A DNA stretch of 64,000 nt from Rossellomorea aquimaris (GTDB lineage: Bacteria > Bacillota > Bacilli > Bacillales > Bacillaceae_B), in assembly GCF_035590735.1 (NCBI RefSeq), contig NZ_CP141595.1:2079001-2143000 (forward strand), given 5' to 3'. The notes under the pieces were generated by a model, which saw only the letters and a program-made list of their open reading frames with translations, did no database searches and was not told where the DNA came from. Both the position numbers and the translations under genes were made by a program. Below, one piece after another: positions 17,795 through 27,159 of the stretch (positions within the stretch are counted from its first letter, which is position 1; every line of letters starts with the position of its first letter).

Positions 17795-20700
17795 AGCCTC
17801 TACAATTAGTAATGCAAGCCTTTGGGCCCTATGCAGGAAGAGAAACGATTGATTTTCGTTCGTTGGGGAACCGCACAATGTTCGTGATATCCGGGAAGAC
17901 AGGATCAGGTAAGACGACTATTTTTGATGGAATATCCTATGCGATATACGGAAAGGCAAGTGGTGAAGATCGCAGTCCGACTGAACTGAGAAGTCAATTT
18001 GCAAGTAATGATGTTATTACTGAGGTTGAGCTGATATTCAGTTTAAGAGGCAGATCGTATCGTATTTGGCGCTCCCCTCAGCAGGACAAAAAGAAAGCAA
18101 GAGGGGAAGGCTACACAACCATCAATGCCCGATCTGAATTATACGTATACGATGAAGATGGGAAAGAACAGTTACTGGCGGCTAACGTCAGAGACGTGGA
18201 TGAGAAGATCAAAGGGTTAATTCAACTGGATGCCAATCAATTCAGGCAGATTCTCATGATTCCTCAAGGGGAATTTCGAAAGCTCTTAACATCAGACAGT
18301 AAAGATAAGGAGCTTATCCTGCAACGTCTATTCCATACGGAGCTCTATAAGGTCATCCAGGAAAAACTGAAATCTGAGGCAGACGATTTAAAAAAATCAG
18401 TAGAAACCTCTATGGAAGAACGAACAAGGGAATTACTTAGAATTCATTTTGAAGAAAATGAAGAGCTTCAATCACTATTATTAGAAAATCCATTGAATGA
18501 CCATCATATCCTTCAACTTCTTCCTGCTCACATAGAAAGCATGGAAATAAGGGAGAAAGAAATGCAGCTTAACTATGAAAGTGTGCAGGAGAAAAGAGAT
18601 GCTCTCCAGAAGCAGCTTCAAGAGGCAGAAGGGTTGGTCGATCAGTACGTTCTTCAAGAAAAACTAAGGGATCAGAAAGAATCCCTATTAAAATTAAAGC
18701 CTGAAATCGAATCAATCGATCGTGACATTTTATTAGCCCAGCGAGCCTCCCGTTTAGTTCCACAAGATGAATATTGCCATAAACTAAATCGAAACTTGAA
18801 GGAACTGAAGGGCAAATTAGCTCACCTTGCAGAGGAAAAGAATGCAATCTCGGAAAAGCTTATAGCAGCTAAAGAAACATTAAAAGAAGAAAAGAATAAC
18901 GAAAATCTCAGAGACGACGTTTCAAAGAAAATTACTCAACTCGAAGAAATGGAGAAAGATATAGATTCTCTGGATATGTTGATGAAAGATACCAAAGAAA
19001 TGAAAGAAAGTTATGAGGAGCAGCAAGACATCGTCGAAAAACAGACAGAGAAGATTTCATTTTTACAAGAAGGCATTAAATCCCGGGAGAAACGACTTGA
19101 AGAAGACGAAAATGGTCAAGGGGATTTATTTCAATTAGAAAAATCTTTGCAAGAGAATCAATCCCTTTTAGAACAGGTAAATGAATTAAAGAGGATGGAT
19201 CAAAAAATTCAGCTTGTCCATGAACAAGAGCAAAAATTAAGAGAACAGTATCTTCACCTTCAAAAACAAAGTTTGGATGCGTCTGAAACTCTGGTCCATT
19301 TAGAAGAAAAGTGGCAATCCGCTCAAGCTGCACACCTTGCACAAGGGCTGGTTGATCATGCTCCTTGTCCCGTTTGTGGCTCAGAACATCATCCACACCC
19401 TGCCGCCAGTGTTGATTCATTACCCTCTCAGGAAGATCTGAAAGTGGCGAAGGAAAAGCAGGAGGAACTCATCCAGGAAGAGAAAAGGTTGAGCCTTGCG
19501 ATCGCTCAAGAGGAAACAAAAATGCAGGGTATTCAGGATCAGATAGACGATATCATTAGGAAGATTCGTGTAAAGAAAATCGATTTTGAGCGGGACGAAA
19601 TAGATGATACTCTTTCTCTAATGACATCAGAGATTGAAGCCTTGAAACGTACAATGGCTGAAAAGAAAAGAGAAGTCGAACAAGCAAAGGTGCTGAGGGA
19701 GGAAGTAAGAAAAGGAAGGGAAAAGCTAGAAAAACTTGACGGATCAAGGTTGAAAAATCTAGACAAGCTACAGGAGCTGAATACTCTCTTCCTTACGAAG
19801 GATACTACCCTTCAAAAAGTGAAAGAAGGTATTCCTTATGAGCTCAGATCAAAAGATCAATTTAACAAAGTGTTGACGGAGCAGAAGCAAAAAAGAGAAG
19901 AGTTGAAGACGGCATACGAGCGCGCCCAGAAGCACTACTATGAACTTGAAAACATGTACTGCGTAAAAGAGTCACAAGTGAGTGACAAAGAAACGCAGAT
20001 AGAAAAAGTAGATAATGAAATGAAAACAGAACGTGAAGCATTCCTTACGCTTCTTGCAGAACAAGGTTTTTCCCATTATAAAGCATTCCAGGAAGCGAAA
20101 AAGTCTGAAACTGAGATCCTCGGTCTTCAAGAAAAAGTGAAGAAGTATGGTGAAGACCTGCGTTCCGTTTCCGATCGTCTACTTGACATCGAAATGCACT
20201 TACAGGATAAGCAAAAGCCTGATGTGAAAAGCATTGAAGAAAACATATCACAGGTTACCGAGAAACTTAAGCTTGTAAATGATAAACTTAATAAAATCAT
20301 GACAAATACGAAAGAGAATAAGCTTATCCTTTCACGGGTGACAAACATAAACGAAGGCATAAAGCATTTAGAATCCAGATATCAAATGGTGGGACACCTG
20401 GCAGAAGTGGCCCGGGGTCAGAATGCAAATCGAATTACATTTGAAAGATACGTGCTGGCATCATTCCTTGAAGATATTCTCCAAGTGGCAAATGAACGAT
20501 TAATCAAAATGACTGCGGGGAGATATCAGCTGATTCGAAAAACGGATAGAAGCAAAGGAAACGTCCAGAGCGGTTTAGAGCTTCTCATATTTGATCAGTA
20601 CACAGGTCAGGAACGACACGTTAAAACGTTATCAGGAGGGGAGAGCTTCAAGGCATCGTTAGCATTGGCCCTCGGACTTGCAGATGTCGTGCAGCAGTAT

Positions 20701-20925
20701 GCAGGTGGCGTCTCACTTGAAACAATGTTTATTGATGAAGGATTTGGAACACTGGACCCAGAATCCCTGGACCATGCAATTGAAGCACTGATGGATATTC
20801 AAAGCAGTGGCCGATTAGTAGGATTAATTTCACATGTTCCAGAGTTAAAAGAGAGAATCGACGCCCGATTAGAGGTCATATCCTCCCAAAGCGGAAGCAG
20901 AACCGAGTTTCAGTTTTTGGCTTAG
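17791..20925 (+). CDS. sbcC: DNA double-strand-break ATPase subunit SbcC
   Basis: A 1044-residue Rad50-type ATPase. The N-terminal half-domain has Walker A GKTGSGKTT (about residue 33) and a Q-loop region MIPQGEFRKLL; the C-terminal half has the signature LSGGESFKASLALAL and Walker B TMFIDEGFGTLDPE. Between them lie two long coiled coils meeting at the zinc hook CPVCGSEHH (C526 and C529). The length is within the range for Bacillus SbcC. It starts in the overlap with sbcD and ends before a terminator at 20965. Confidence 0.97.
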   Translation: MKPLQLVMQAFGPYAGRETIDFRSLGNRTMFVISGKTGSGKTTIFDGISYAIYGKASGEDRSPTELRSQFASNDVITEVELIFSLRGRSYRIWRSPQQDKKKARGEGYTTINARSELYVYDEDGKEQLLAANVRDVDEKIKGLIQLDANQFRQILMIPQGEFRKLLTSDSKDKELILQRLFHTELYKVIQEKLKSEADDLKKSVETSMEERTRELLRIHFEENEELQSLLLENPLNDHHILQLLPAHIESMEIREKEMQLNYESVQEKRDALQKQLQEAEGLVDQYVLQEKLRDQKESLLKLKPEIESIDRDILLAQRASRLVPQDEYCHKLNRNLKELKGKLAHLAEEKNAISEKLIAAKETLKEEKNNENLRDDVSKKITQLEEMEKDIDSLDMLMKDTKEMKESYEEQQDIVEKQTEKISFLQEGIKSREKRLEEDENGQGDLFQLEKSLQENQSLLEQVNELKRMDQKIQLVHEQEQKLREQYLHLQKQSLDASETLVHLEEKWQSAQAAHLAQGLVDHAPCPVCGSEHHPHPAASVDSLPSQEDLKVAKEKQEELIQEEKRLSLAIAQEETKMQGIQDQIDDIIRKIRVKKIDFERDEIDDTLSLMTSEIEALKRTMAEKKREVEQAKVLREEVRKGREKLEKLDGSRLKNLDKLQELNTLFLTKDTTLQKVKEGIPYELRSKDQFNKVLTEQKQKREELKTAYERAQKHYYELENMYCVKESQVSDKETQIEKVDNEMKTEREAFLTLLAEQGFSHYKAFQEAKKSETEILGLQEKVKKYGEDLRSVSDRLLDIEMHLQDKQKPDVKSIEENISQVTEKLKLVNDKLNKIMTNTKENKLILSRVTNINEGIKHLESRYQMVGHLAEVARGQNANRITFERYVLASFLEDILQVANERLIKMTAGRYQLIRKTDRSKGNVQSGLELLIFDQYTGQERHVKTLSGGESFKASLALALGLADVVQQYAGGVSLETMFIDEGFGTLDPESLDHAIEALMDIQSSGRLVGLISHVPELKERIDARLEVISSQSGSRTEFQFLA

Positions 20926-20964
20926 TTCATTCTATTAATATGATGCAACTACACAATAACGATT

Positions 20965-20999
20965 TAAACAGTCAAAGAGACCATCTCTTTGACTGTTTT
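20965..20999 (+). terminator. Terminator after sbcC
   Basis: Stem AAACAGTCAAAGAGA / TCTCTTTGACTGTTT (20966-20980 with 20984-20998). Confidence 0.88.
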
Positions 21000-21132
21000 C
21001 AATTGCGGCTAAATATTAATGATAAATATAGAAATGATTTCGCATGAGTGATCCTTAATTGGAATAGGAGGTTTGATTTCTTTTGTGTAGGACATAAATA
21101 GAGATAAAACTACCTAACTTTGGAGATAAACT

Positions 21133-22212
21133 ATGAAAAGCATTCGTCCTATTTTAATTCCTCGACAGCTTATATTATTGCTTATCCTTTCTACCGGCTT
21201 ATTAAATCATGTCATGCTAATTCCCAGTATAATTAATGCAGCAGGGAGAGATGGTTGGATAAGCATCATTTTGTCCTATCCAATATTATTTATCGTGACC
21301 TTATTAATTTATTACATAGTTAAGAATTCTCCATCGGAAGGATTCTATCATTTACTTAATCAAAAGTGGAACAAATGGCTTGTTTTCCTATTCTCACTGC
21401 CAATGTGTTTATTTTTGTTATCAGGTGCATATATAACCTTTGTTGACTTAATAATATGGTTAAGCGCATATTTTCTAGCAGATGTTCCATCATTATTAGT
21501 GGTAGGAAGCATCTTCATCATTTGCTTTTTAATCAGTTGGTCAGGGATCAAACATATGGCCATCGCGAGTGGGATATTATTGCCATTGGTCATGTTATTT
21601 GGTTTTTTTATTGCTTTTACAAACACCAATATGAAAGATCCCAGTTTATTATTGCCTATTTTCAGTCACGGATATGAGCCTGTCTTTAAAGGAATGATTT
21701 ATGTATTATCTGGTTTACTTGAATTATATTTGATTGTATTGATACAGCCTTATAGTGAAGGAAAGATTAAATTTCATCATTTAATCGTTCTTGGGTTAAT
21801 ATTTATGGGCTTGATGTTCGGGCCATTAACCGCTTCTATCATGGAATTTGGACATGTAGAATCGGCGAACATGAGATATCCGGCCTATGAACAATGGAGA
21901 ATATTATCCATTGGTGAATTTATTACACATTTAGATTTCTTTGCTCTGTATCAATGGTTATGTGGCGCACTTATCAGAGTTAGTTTATTCATGTTTCTGC
22001 TGGCCGTGTTTTTTACGAAAAAGAAGGATAGTTATCGAATTTCACTAAGAGTGATGGTGCCAATTTTTCTAATACTGTTAGTACTTATTTTTATAGAAAT
22101 TGATACTTATTTTTTTTATAAGTTCTTATATGTTTACTTTTTCCCTGCAACCGTTGTCCTTTTCATCGTACAAATTATTATGTCTGCAGTGATCCTCCGA
22201 TTTATAAAGTAA
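21133..22212 (+). CDS. Spore germinant receptor B subunit (GerAB/spore permease family)
   Basis: A 359-residue integral membrane protein with about ten helices, of the endospore germination permease family (APC superfamily). It starts KSIRPILIPRQLILLLILS, and the segment AGRDGWISIILSYPILFIV is typical. In germinant receptors the B subunit binds the nutrient signal in the inner spore membrane. TTTGGAGATAAACT precedes the ATG. It is first in a three-gene operon (B, A, C), whereas many Bacillus receptors are A-B-C. The germinant cannot be deduced. Confidence 0.93.
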   Translation: MKSIRPILIPRQLILLLILSTGLLNHVMLIPSIINAAGRDGWISIILSYPILFIVTLLIYYIVKNSPSEGFYHLLNQKWNKWLVFLFSLPMCLFLLSGAYITFVDLIIWLSAYFLADVPSLLVVGSIFIICFLISWSGIKHMAIASGILLPLVMLFGFFIAFTNTNMKDPSLLLPIFSHGYEPVFKGMIYVLSGLLELYLIVLIQPYSEGKIKFHHLIVLGLIFMGLMFGPLTASIMEFGHVESANMRYPAYEQWRILSIGEFITHLDFFALYQWLCGALIRVSLFMFLLAVFFTKKKDSYRISLRVMVPIFLILLVLIFIEIDTYFFYKFLYVYFFPATVVLFIVQIIMSAVILRFIK

Positions 22213-22224
22213 AGGATGTTCAAA

Positions 22225-23700
22225 ATGAAGAAGTCTTCGAAAGAAAAGCAGATAGTGGAAGAAAAAGAGGACACTTTGAAAGAGTTAAAGCAATTATTTT
22301 CAAAGAGTCATGATTTACTTATTCGAGAACATTTTTTTCACGATGAAGTCGTCACCCTGGTATATTTTGAGAGTTTGGTCGATCGACATTATCTCGATCA
22401 ATTCATTCTCCCAAAATTAGAAGAATCTCCCGAAAAGGCATATACAAAAAAGATTGAGGGGAATTTCCAAGCTATAGATGAAACGGGAAAGTCCTTGGAT
22501 AAGCTCTCAACTGCTCTATTTAATGGATATATTTTGTTTTTCATCGATGAAAACATTATCTCGTTACATGCAGGCAACTTTCCTAAAAGGCTGCCGGAAG
22601 AATCTTCGCTTGAAACATCCATACGTGGGCCGAAAGATGGATTCGTTGAAGATTTGAATACAAATATTTCCTTAATCAGGAGAAGACTTTTCACTCCAAC
22701 TCTTTCAGTGGAAAAATTCAAGATAGGGACCCGCGGTCATACAGAAATTGCCATCATGTATCTGAATGATGTAATCGATGAGCGTATTCTCAATGAGTTA
22801 TATACAAGATTGGAAAAAGTGGATATTGATGTTTTAACCAGCAATCAACAGTTGGAATCAATGCTGGACGACAACCCTAATTCCATTTTCACTAATTTCG
22901 ATTTCACAGGTCGCCCCGATTTTATCGTTGATTCATTAGTTCAGGGAAGATTTGCCCTCTTGGTGGATGGCTACCCTACAGTTTCCATTGCGCCAATAAA
23001 TCTTTTGTTACAAACGAAGTCACCAGAAGACTCCAGTATCAACTACGTATATGTATCTCTGGAAAGGATCCTTCGAATAATGGGGGTTTTGATTTCAGCA
23101 TATTTACCAGGATTATGGGTGGCACTTTCGGCTTATAATATTGAACAAATTCCCTATCTGCTCGTGGCGACCATCTCCATGTCAAGGTTCGGTCTGCCCC
23201 TTTCCGCTCCTGTTGAGATGTTTATCGTCCTGTTTTTGTTTGAGTTTTTTAATGAGGCTGGTGTCCGGCTACCCAGGGCAATTGGTCAGACGGTTTCTGT
23301 CCTTGGGGGACTGATTGTGGGAGATGCCGCTATACGTGCCGGGTTGACATCACCAACCATGCTTGTCATTGGTGCCATTACATATATTTCGTCATTTACA
23401 CTCGTCAATCAAACATTGAAATATGGAACGACGATATTAAGGTTCATAGTATTGTTCATTAGTACTTTTTTTGGATTATTCGGTGTTGTTATGAGTTTTA
23501 TTCTTACGGTTCTCTATTTAGCTACAAAATCTTCTTTTGGTACTCCATTCCTTGGTTCTGTAGCTCCAATCAGTTGGAATGAAATGATTCGGTCATTTTT
23601 CCGATTGCCTATCCAATTCTATAAAAAACGCACCCCCTCAACCAGCCCGGATGACGATACAAGGAAAGGAATTATTCAGAATGATCAACAAGATAAGTAA
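22225..23700 (+). CDS. Spore germinant receptor A subunit (GerAA family)
   Basis: A 491-residue protein of the GerA family: a soluble N-terminal half (to about residue 275), then about five membrane helices in the C-terminal half, with the conserved segments DYPTV-like (DGYPTVSIAPIN), YLPGLWVALSAYN and GLPLSAPVEMF. The A subunit forms the oligomeric channel-like part of the receptor in the inner spore membrane. ATG 22225 (MKKSSKEK) is favoured over 22216 because AAAGG at 22211-22215 gives proper spacing. The 3' end overlaps the C-subunit gene by 20 bp. Confidence 0.93.
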   Translation: MKKSSKEKQIVEEKEDTLKELKQLFSKSHDLLIREHFFHDEVVTLVYFESLVDRHYLDQFILPKLEESPEKAYTKKIEGNFQAIDETGKSLDKLSTALFNGYILFFIDENIISLHAGNFPKRLPEESSLETSIRGPKDGFVEDLNTNISLIRRRLFTPTLSVEKFKIGTRGHTEIAIMYLNDVIDERILNELYTRLEKVDIDVLTSNQQLESMLDDNPNSIFTNFDFTGRPDFIVDSLVQGRFALLVDGYPTVSIAPINLLLQTKSPEDSSINYVYVSLERILRIMGVLISAYLPGLWVALSAYNIEQIPYLLVATISMSRFGLPLSAPVEMFIVLFLFEFFNEAGVRLPRAIGQTVSVLGGLIVGDAAIRAGLTSPTMLVIGAITYISSFTLVNQTLKYGTTILRFIVLFISTFFGLFGVVMSFILTVLYLATKSSFGTPFLGSVAPISWNEMIRSFFRLPIQFYKKRTPSTSPDDDTRKGIIQNDQQDK

Positions 23701-24844
23701 ACTCATCTTAGTGACATCAGTCCTCTTATTAACAGGATGTACGGGTTCGAAAAACATTCAGGATCTAACCTATATTGTCTCTATTGGATTGGATTATAAT
23801 GAAGAGAACCAGGAATATACTGCATATCTTCAAGGCTTGAATTTTGCCAATGTAGCAAAGCAGGAGGGGAGTAAGCCTTCAGAGCCTGTCCCGACATTTG
23901 TAGGTTCTGCTTCTGGTAAAACACTGAATTTGGCTGTAAGAAACCTATATAAAGCATCAAGACCATCTTTATTTTTTGGACATACAAAAACGCTCGTCGT
24001 TTCAAAAAATGTGATAGAGCACAAATTCAAAGAGGTCTTGGAGGATGTGGGCAGAAATCGATCATTAAGGCCCAATCTGCTACTTTTTACAACTGACGAG
24101 AGCATTGAAGAAATCTTTAAGATAAATGGTTTATTTCAATATCCTCCCGTTTATTCAGTTTTGCTGACAGAAGAAACAACAGCAGAGGCTTTACAAGATG
24201 ATATCGGTGCTACCAGTTTAATGCATTTTCTTAGGGAGTACTATGAACCGATGGGGTCAGCATTCATCCCTAAAATTAGTATTGATAAAAAATCCTGGCA
24301 GGCTGATCAACCTTACCCTGTACTTTACCTGAACGGTTATAGTCTGTTTCAACATTCACAATTCAAAGGAGATCTTCCTTCTAGACCTTCAATCATCGTT
24401 GATTGGTTGCTTACCAAAAATAATCAAATAGATTTTCCCTTGTATATCGATGATGAATTGATATCCACATTTAAACTATTGACGAAAGAGCCTAAAATAA
24501 AATATAAGAAAGAAAAAGGTAATTTTCCCTCGTTATCACTTCAAGTCAGCGTGAAAGCTGAATTAATAGAAAAATTAAAGGATGTTCAATATAAAGAAGT
24601 GAAAAGTGCACTCGAAAAGTCTTTGGAAAATGAAATTGAAAAAGTGTTTAACATTGGGCTGGATAAACAAGTGGATTTACTAAATGTAGGTGAAAAGTGG
24701 TATCGATATCATCCACTAAAGTTTAACAAACTTGAAGAACACCCTTCATTTTACTTAACAGACAATACATTAGAGGAAGTAATAGTGAAAGTGGATATCA
24801 CCCATTTCAACGCATACCGTTACGATCATAAAAGCTTGGAATAG
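23681..24844 (+). CDS. Spore germinant receptor C subunit (GerAC family lipoprotein)
   Basis: A 387-residue lipoprotein: signal peptide MINKISKLILVTSVLLLTGC with the lipidated cysteine at residue 20, then a GerAC-type body starting DLTYIVSIGLDY and including PTFVGSASGKTLNLAVRNLY and LFFGHTKTLVVSK. It belongs on the outer face of the inner spore membrane with subunits A and B. ATG 23681 is chosen because it gives a complete signal peptide and has GGAAAGGA upstream; an upstream in-frame start at 23651 does not. It closes the operon before the terminator at 24856. Confidence 0.93.
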   Translation: MINKISKLILVTSVLLLTGCTGSKNIQDLTYIVSIGLDYNEENQEYTAYLQGLNFANVAKQEGSKPSEPVPTFVGSASGKTLNLAVRNLYKASRPSLFFGHTKTLVVSKNVIEHKFKEVLEDVGRNRSLRPNLLLFTTDESIEEIFKINGLFQYPPVYSVLLTEETTAEALQDDIGATSLMHFLREYYEPMGSAFIPKISIDKKSWQADQPYPVLYLNGYSLFQHSQFKGDLPSRPSIIVDWLLTKNNQIDFPLYIDDELISTFKLLTKEPKIKYKKEKGNFPSLSLQVSVKAELIEKLKDVQYKEVKSALEKSLENEIEKVFNIGLDKQVDLLNVGEKWYRYHPLKFNKLEEHPSFYLTDNTLEEVIVKVDITHFNAYRYDHKSLE

Positions 24845-24855
24845 GGTTAAGGCAA

Positions 24856-24886
24856 GGAAAAACACCAATTTGTTTGGTGTTTTTCC
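24856..24886 (+). terminator. Terminator after the germination operon
   Basis: Perfect 13-bp stem GGAAAAACACCAA / TTGGTGTTTTTCC. Confidence 0.85.
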
Positions 24887-24959
24887 CATTTTCTCTTTCA
24901 TTTTCCAGCCTTATTGAATACCATAGAAATAGGAAGAATTTGAATGGAGGGCATCATTG

Positions 24960-25256
24960 ATGAAAATAAGTATTTACATATTATTATTGTTAGTATCAGC
25001 CGTAGTTGCAATTGGCTGGAGCTGGAAGAGGCTGTTGGATTTTAATACCTATAAAAAACCATTCTTGGAGGGAGTCGCTCTTCAATTTCTGTTTCTTCTC
25101 TTTGCGTCGGTATGGTGGCTCATAACAGAGGATACTTCAGATGGAGTCATAGGTGTTTTCTATTATTTTCTTGCTTTCCTTACGATAATGGTCGTTCATG
25201 GGTTTACCCTGCATTATTTATTTTCCAAGAAAAAAATGCAGGAACGGGAAGAATGA
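24960..25256 (+). CDS. Small membrane protein preceding coaW
   Basis: A 98-residue protein with three hydrophobic helices (about 3-20, 37-58 and 65-90) and a basic C-terminus FSKKKMQEREE. I do not recognise the family. ATG 24960 has ATGGAGGG upstream. Its stop codon overlaps the start of the pantothenate kinase gene (ATGA at 25253), so the two are translationally coupled; whether they work together is unknown. Confidence 0.75.
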   Translation: MKISIYILLLLVSAVVAIGWSWKRLLDFNTYKKPFLEGVALQFLFLLFASVWWLITEDTSDGVIGVFYYFLAFLTIMVVHGFTLHYLFSKKKMQEREE

Positions 25257-26074
25257 GTGTGATCGGGATCGATGCAGGTGGAACGTTAACCAAAATCGTG
25301 TATGAGGAAGGTAGGGTGCTGCATTTTAAAACCTTTTCCAGTGAACAACAAGAGAATGTGCTGCAGTGGCTAACAACCATGGCCCAAAATCATAAGCTTT
25401 ACATCACCGGGGGAAAAGCAAAAAAGTGGGGAGAAATCTTTCCACATGCACGTATTGTTGGAGAGTTCGAAGCAGTATGCAGTGGAGCTAAACTTCTTCT
25501 TAAAGAGGAAAAAATTGACCTGAAACTGTTCATCCTTATAAATATAGGTACAGGGACGTCTATTTTTAAAGTCGATGAAAACAGATGTGAAAGATTACTC
25601 GGTAGTGGGTTAGGGGGCGGAACCTTTATGGGATTGGGAGGTCTGCTAACTGAAGAATCTGACTATTTCGAGCTGGTACGGTTATCAAAAGAAGGCAAAC
25701 GAGAACTAGTTGATTTATCAGTGAGAGACGTTTATGAGGCAATGAATTCTCCAGTTCCAGAACATTTGACAGCTGCTAATTTTGCTAAAGGGGATTCTTC
25801 TTCTAAGAAAGCAGACAAACTGCGTGCGCTCACAAATATGATAGCAGAAACCATTATTCTCCTTGCATCTCAAGCATCTCAAGCCCATAAGTTAGAGCAT
25901 TTCGTGTTTATTGGAAGTACATTGAGATCAAATCCTGCTTTAAAAGAGGACCTTTCACAATTTCAAGATATGTTATCCTACAACCCTATTTTTCCAGAGA
26001 AAGGTGCATACGCTGGAAGTCTGGGAGCGTTTGATGTTGGAAGGGGGTCAGAGCATTCACAAAATAGACAATGA
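25253..26074 (+). CDS. coaW: Type II pantothenate kinase
   Basis: A 273-residue kinase with the actin-like ATPase fold: phosphate motif VIGIDAGGTLTKIVYE at the start, LINIGTGTSIFKV, and LGSGLGGGTFMGLGGLLT in the middle. It phosphorylates pantothenate in the first step of coenzyme A synthesis. The type II enzyme (CoaW) is known from Staphylococcus and some bacilli and differs from CoaA and CoaX of B. subtilis. The start at 25253 lies in the overlap with the upstream membrane protein; an open frame further upstream out of phase with that protein is not translated protein. Cytoplasmic. Confidence 0.92.
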   Translation: MSVIGIDAGGTLTKIVYEEGRVLHFKTFSSEQQENVLQWLTTMAQNHKLYITGGKAKKWGEIFPHARIVGEFEAVCSGAKLLLKEEKIDLKLFILINIGTGTSIFKVDENRCERLLGSGLGGGTFMGLGGLLTEESDYFELVRLSKEGKRELVDLSVRDVYEAMNSPVPEHLTAANFAKGDSSSKKADKLRALTNMIAETIILLASQASQAHKLEHFVFIGSTLRSNPALKEDLSQFQDMLSYNPIFPEKGAYAGSLGAFDVGRGSEHSQNRQ

Positions 26075-26155
26075 ATAATGCCTCTGCTGATTGTTTTTTT
26101 ATCCCCTTTTTACTAACATAGAATGGAGAGATAGATAAAGTCGGAGGAGATAAAG

Positions 26156-26752
26156 ATGTCAAAAACCAAAACATTCATTGTGGTGATGACCATCATCGGG
26201 ATTCTCCTTGCAGGTTGCAGCAATAGTAACTTTCAAGCAGAAACAGATTATGAAGTGAAAGAATTTTCTTATACGAATCAAAATAATCAAGAAGTCGGTT
26301 TGAATGATTTGAAAGGACAAGTCTGGATTGCAGATTTCATATTCACTAATTGTGAAACAGTTTGTCCACCTATGACATTTAATTTAACGAAGCTTCAAGA
26401 AAAGCTGAAAGAAGAAGGGGTAGAGGATTACAAAATCGTTTCTTTCAGCGTAGATCCTGAAAACGATACACCGGACGCATTAAAAGAGTATATTTCAAAC
26501 TTTGAAGCAGATACAAGTAAATGGGAACTACTTACAGGCTATGAATTTGACGAGGTAAAGGACCTTGCAGAACATTCCTTCCGCTCGATTGTAGCCGACG
26601 ATCCCAATTCCGATCAGATGATTCATGGTACCAGCTTCTACTTGGTGAATCAAGAAGGTACAGTCGTAAAAACGTATAGTGGAAATAGTGACGTCCCTTA
26701 CGATGAAATTGTCCAAGATATGAAAACATTAATTCAAGAGGGATCTAAATGA
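26156..26752 (+). CDS. Sco1/SenC-family copper chaperone lipoprotein
   Basis: A 198-residue lipoprotein (lipobox LLAGC, cysteine near residue 21) with a thioredoxin fold and the copper ligands CETVC (TNCETVCPPMTFNL) and a distal His in IHGTSFYLVNQEG. Sco proteins deliver copper to the CuA centre of cytochrome c oxidase on the outer membrane face; the B. subtilis homologue is YpmQ/BsSco. A GGAGGAG ribosome site precedes the ATG. Monocistronic, with a terminator at 26764. Confidence 0.94.
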   Translation: MSKTKTFIVVMTIIGILLAGCSNSNFQAETDYEVKEFSYTNQNNQEVGLNDLKGQVWIADFIFTNCETVCPPMTFNLTKLQEKLKEEGVEDYKIVSFSVDPENDTPDALKEYISNFEADTSKWELLTGYEFDEVKDLAEHSFRSIVADDPNSDQMIHGTSFYLVNQEGTVVKTYSGNSDVPYDEIVQDMKTLIQEGSK

Positions 26753-26763
26753 ATTTTATAGGT

Positions 26764-26800
26764 AGGAGAATCACAGATTGTCATGTGATTCTCCTTTTTT
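26764..26800 (+). terminator. Terminator after the sco gene
   Basis: 12-bp stem AGGAGAATCACA / TGTGATTCTCCT (26764-26775 with 26784-26795) and a T run. Confidence 0.9.
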
Positions 26801-26851
26801 ACTATTGAATTCCCATTCCAAAATCAGGGTTTTAAGGATTATAATGATTAA

Positions 26852-26953
26852 ATGGGGAGTCACTATTTCTGGCAATCTTGTATCGCAATGTTTAGACCTA
26901 ATGGAACGGTGAAGCAGGAATATGATAAAGTAAAGAAATCGCAACTAAATTAA
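26852..26953 (+). CDS. Possible small protein, 33 residues
   Basis: An ATG at 26852, 12 bp after AAGGA, opens a 33-residue frame reading MGSHYFWQSCIAMFRPNGTV, then KQEYDKVKKSQLN. It has a stop immediately upstream, so the start is well bounded. No family is recognised. It may be a genuine small protein in the leader of the selB operon or chance. Confidence 0.3.
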   Translation: MGSHYFWQSCIAMFRPNGTVKQEYDKVKKSQLN

Positions 26954-26997
26954 AGGGCAGCAGGTGAAGAAACATTCGAAACTCAAAAGGCATGATG

Positions 26998-27144
26998 ATG
27001 ATCGATATAGCAATAACCCTATTTATCTTGATTTGGGTATTAAAATCTTTCTCAGATGGAGATGTATGGAAGGGAATCTTATTCGCCATTTGTTTTGCCA
27101 TAATGGCCGGCGTCCTATTTTTCCGGTTCAAAAAGAAAAAATAG
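26998..27144 (+). CDS. Small membrane protein upstream of selB
   Basis: A frame from ATG 26998 (two further in-frame ATG codons at 26992 and 26995) to TAG 27144 encodes about 48 residues: two hydrophobic helices (IDIAITLFILIWVLKSF and WKGILFAICFAIMAGVLFF) and a basic tail FRFKKKK. AAAAGG at 26986-26990 is well spaced for 26998. It ends 15 bp before selB, so it probably shares its mRNA. Function unknown. Confidence 0.65.
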   Translation: MIDIAITLFILIWVLKSFSDGDVWKGILFAICFAIMAGVLFFRFKKKK

Positions 27145-27159
27145 AGAGAAGGTGAGAGG

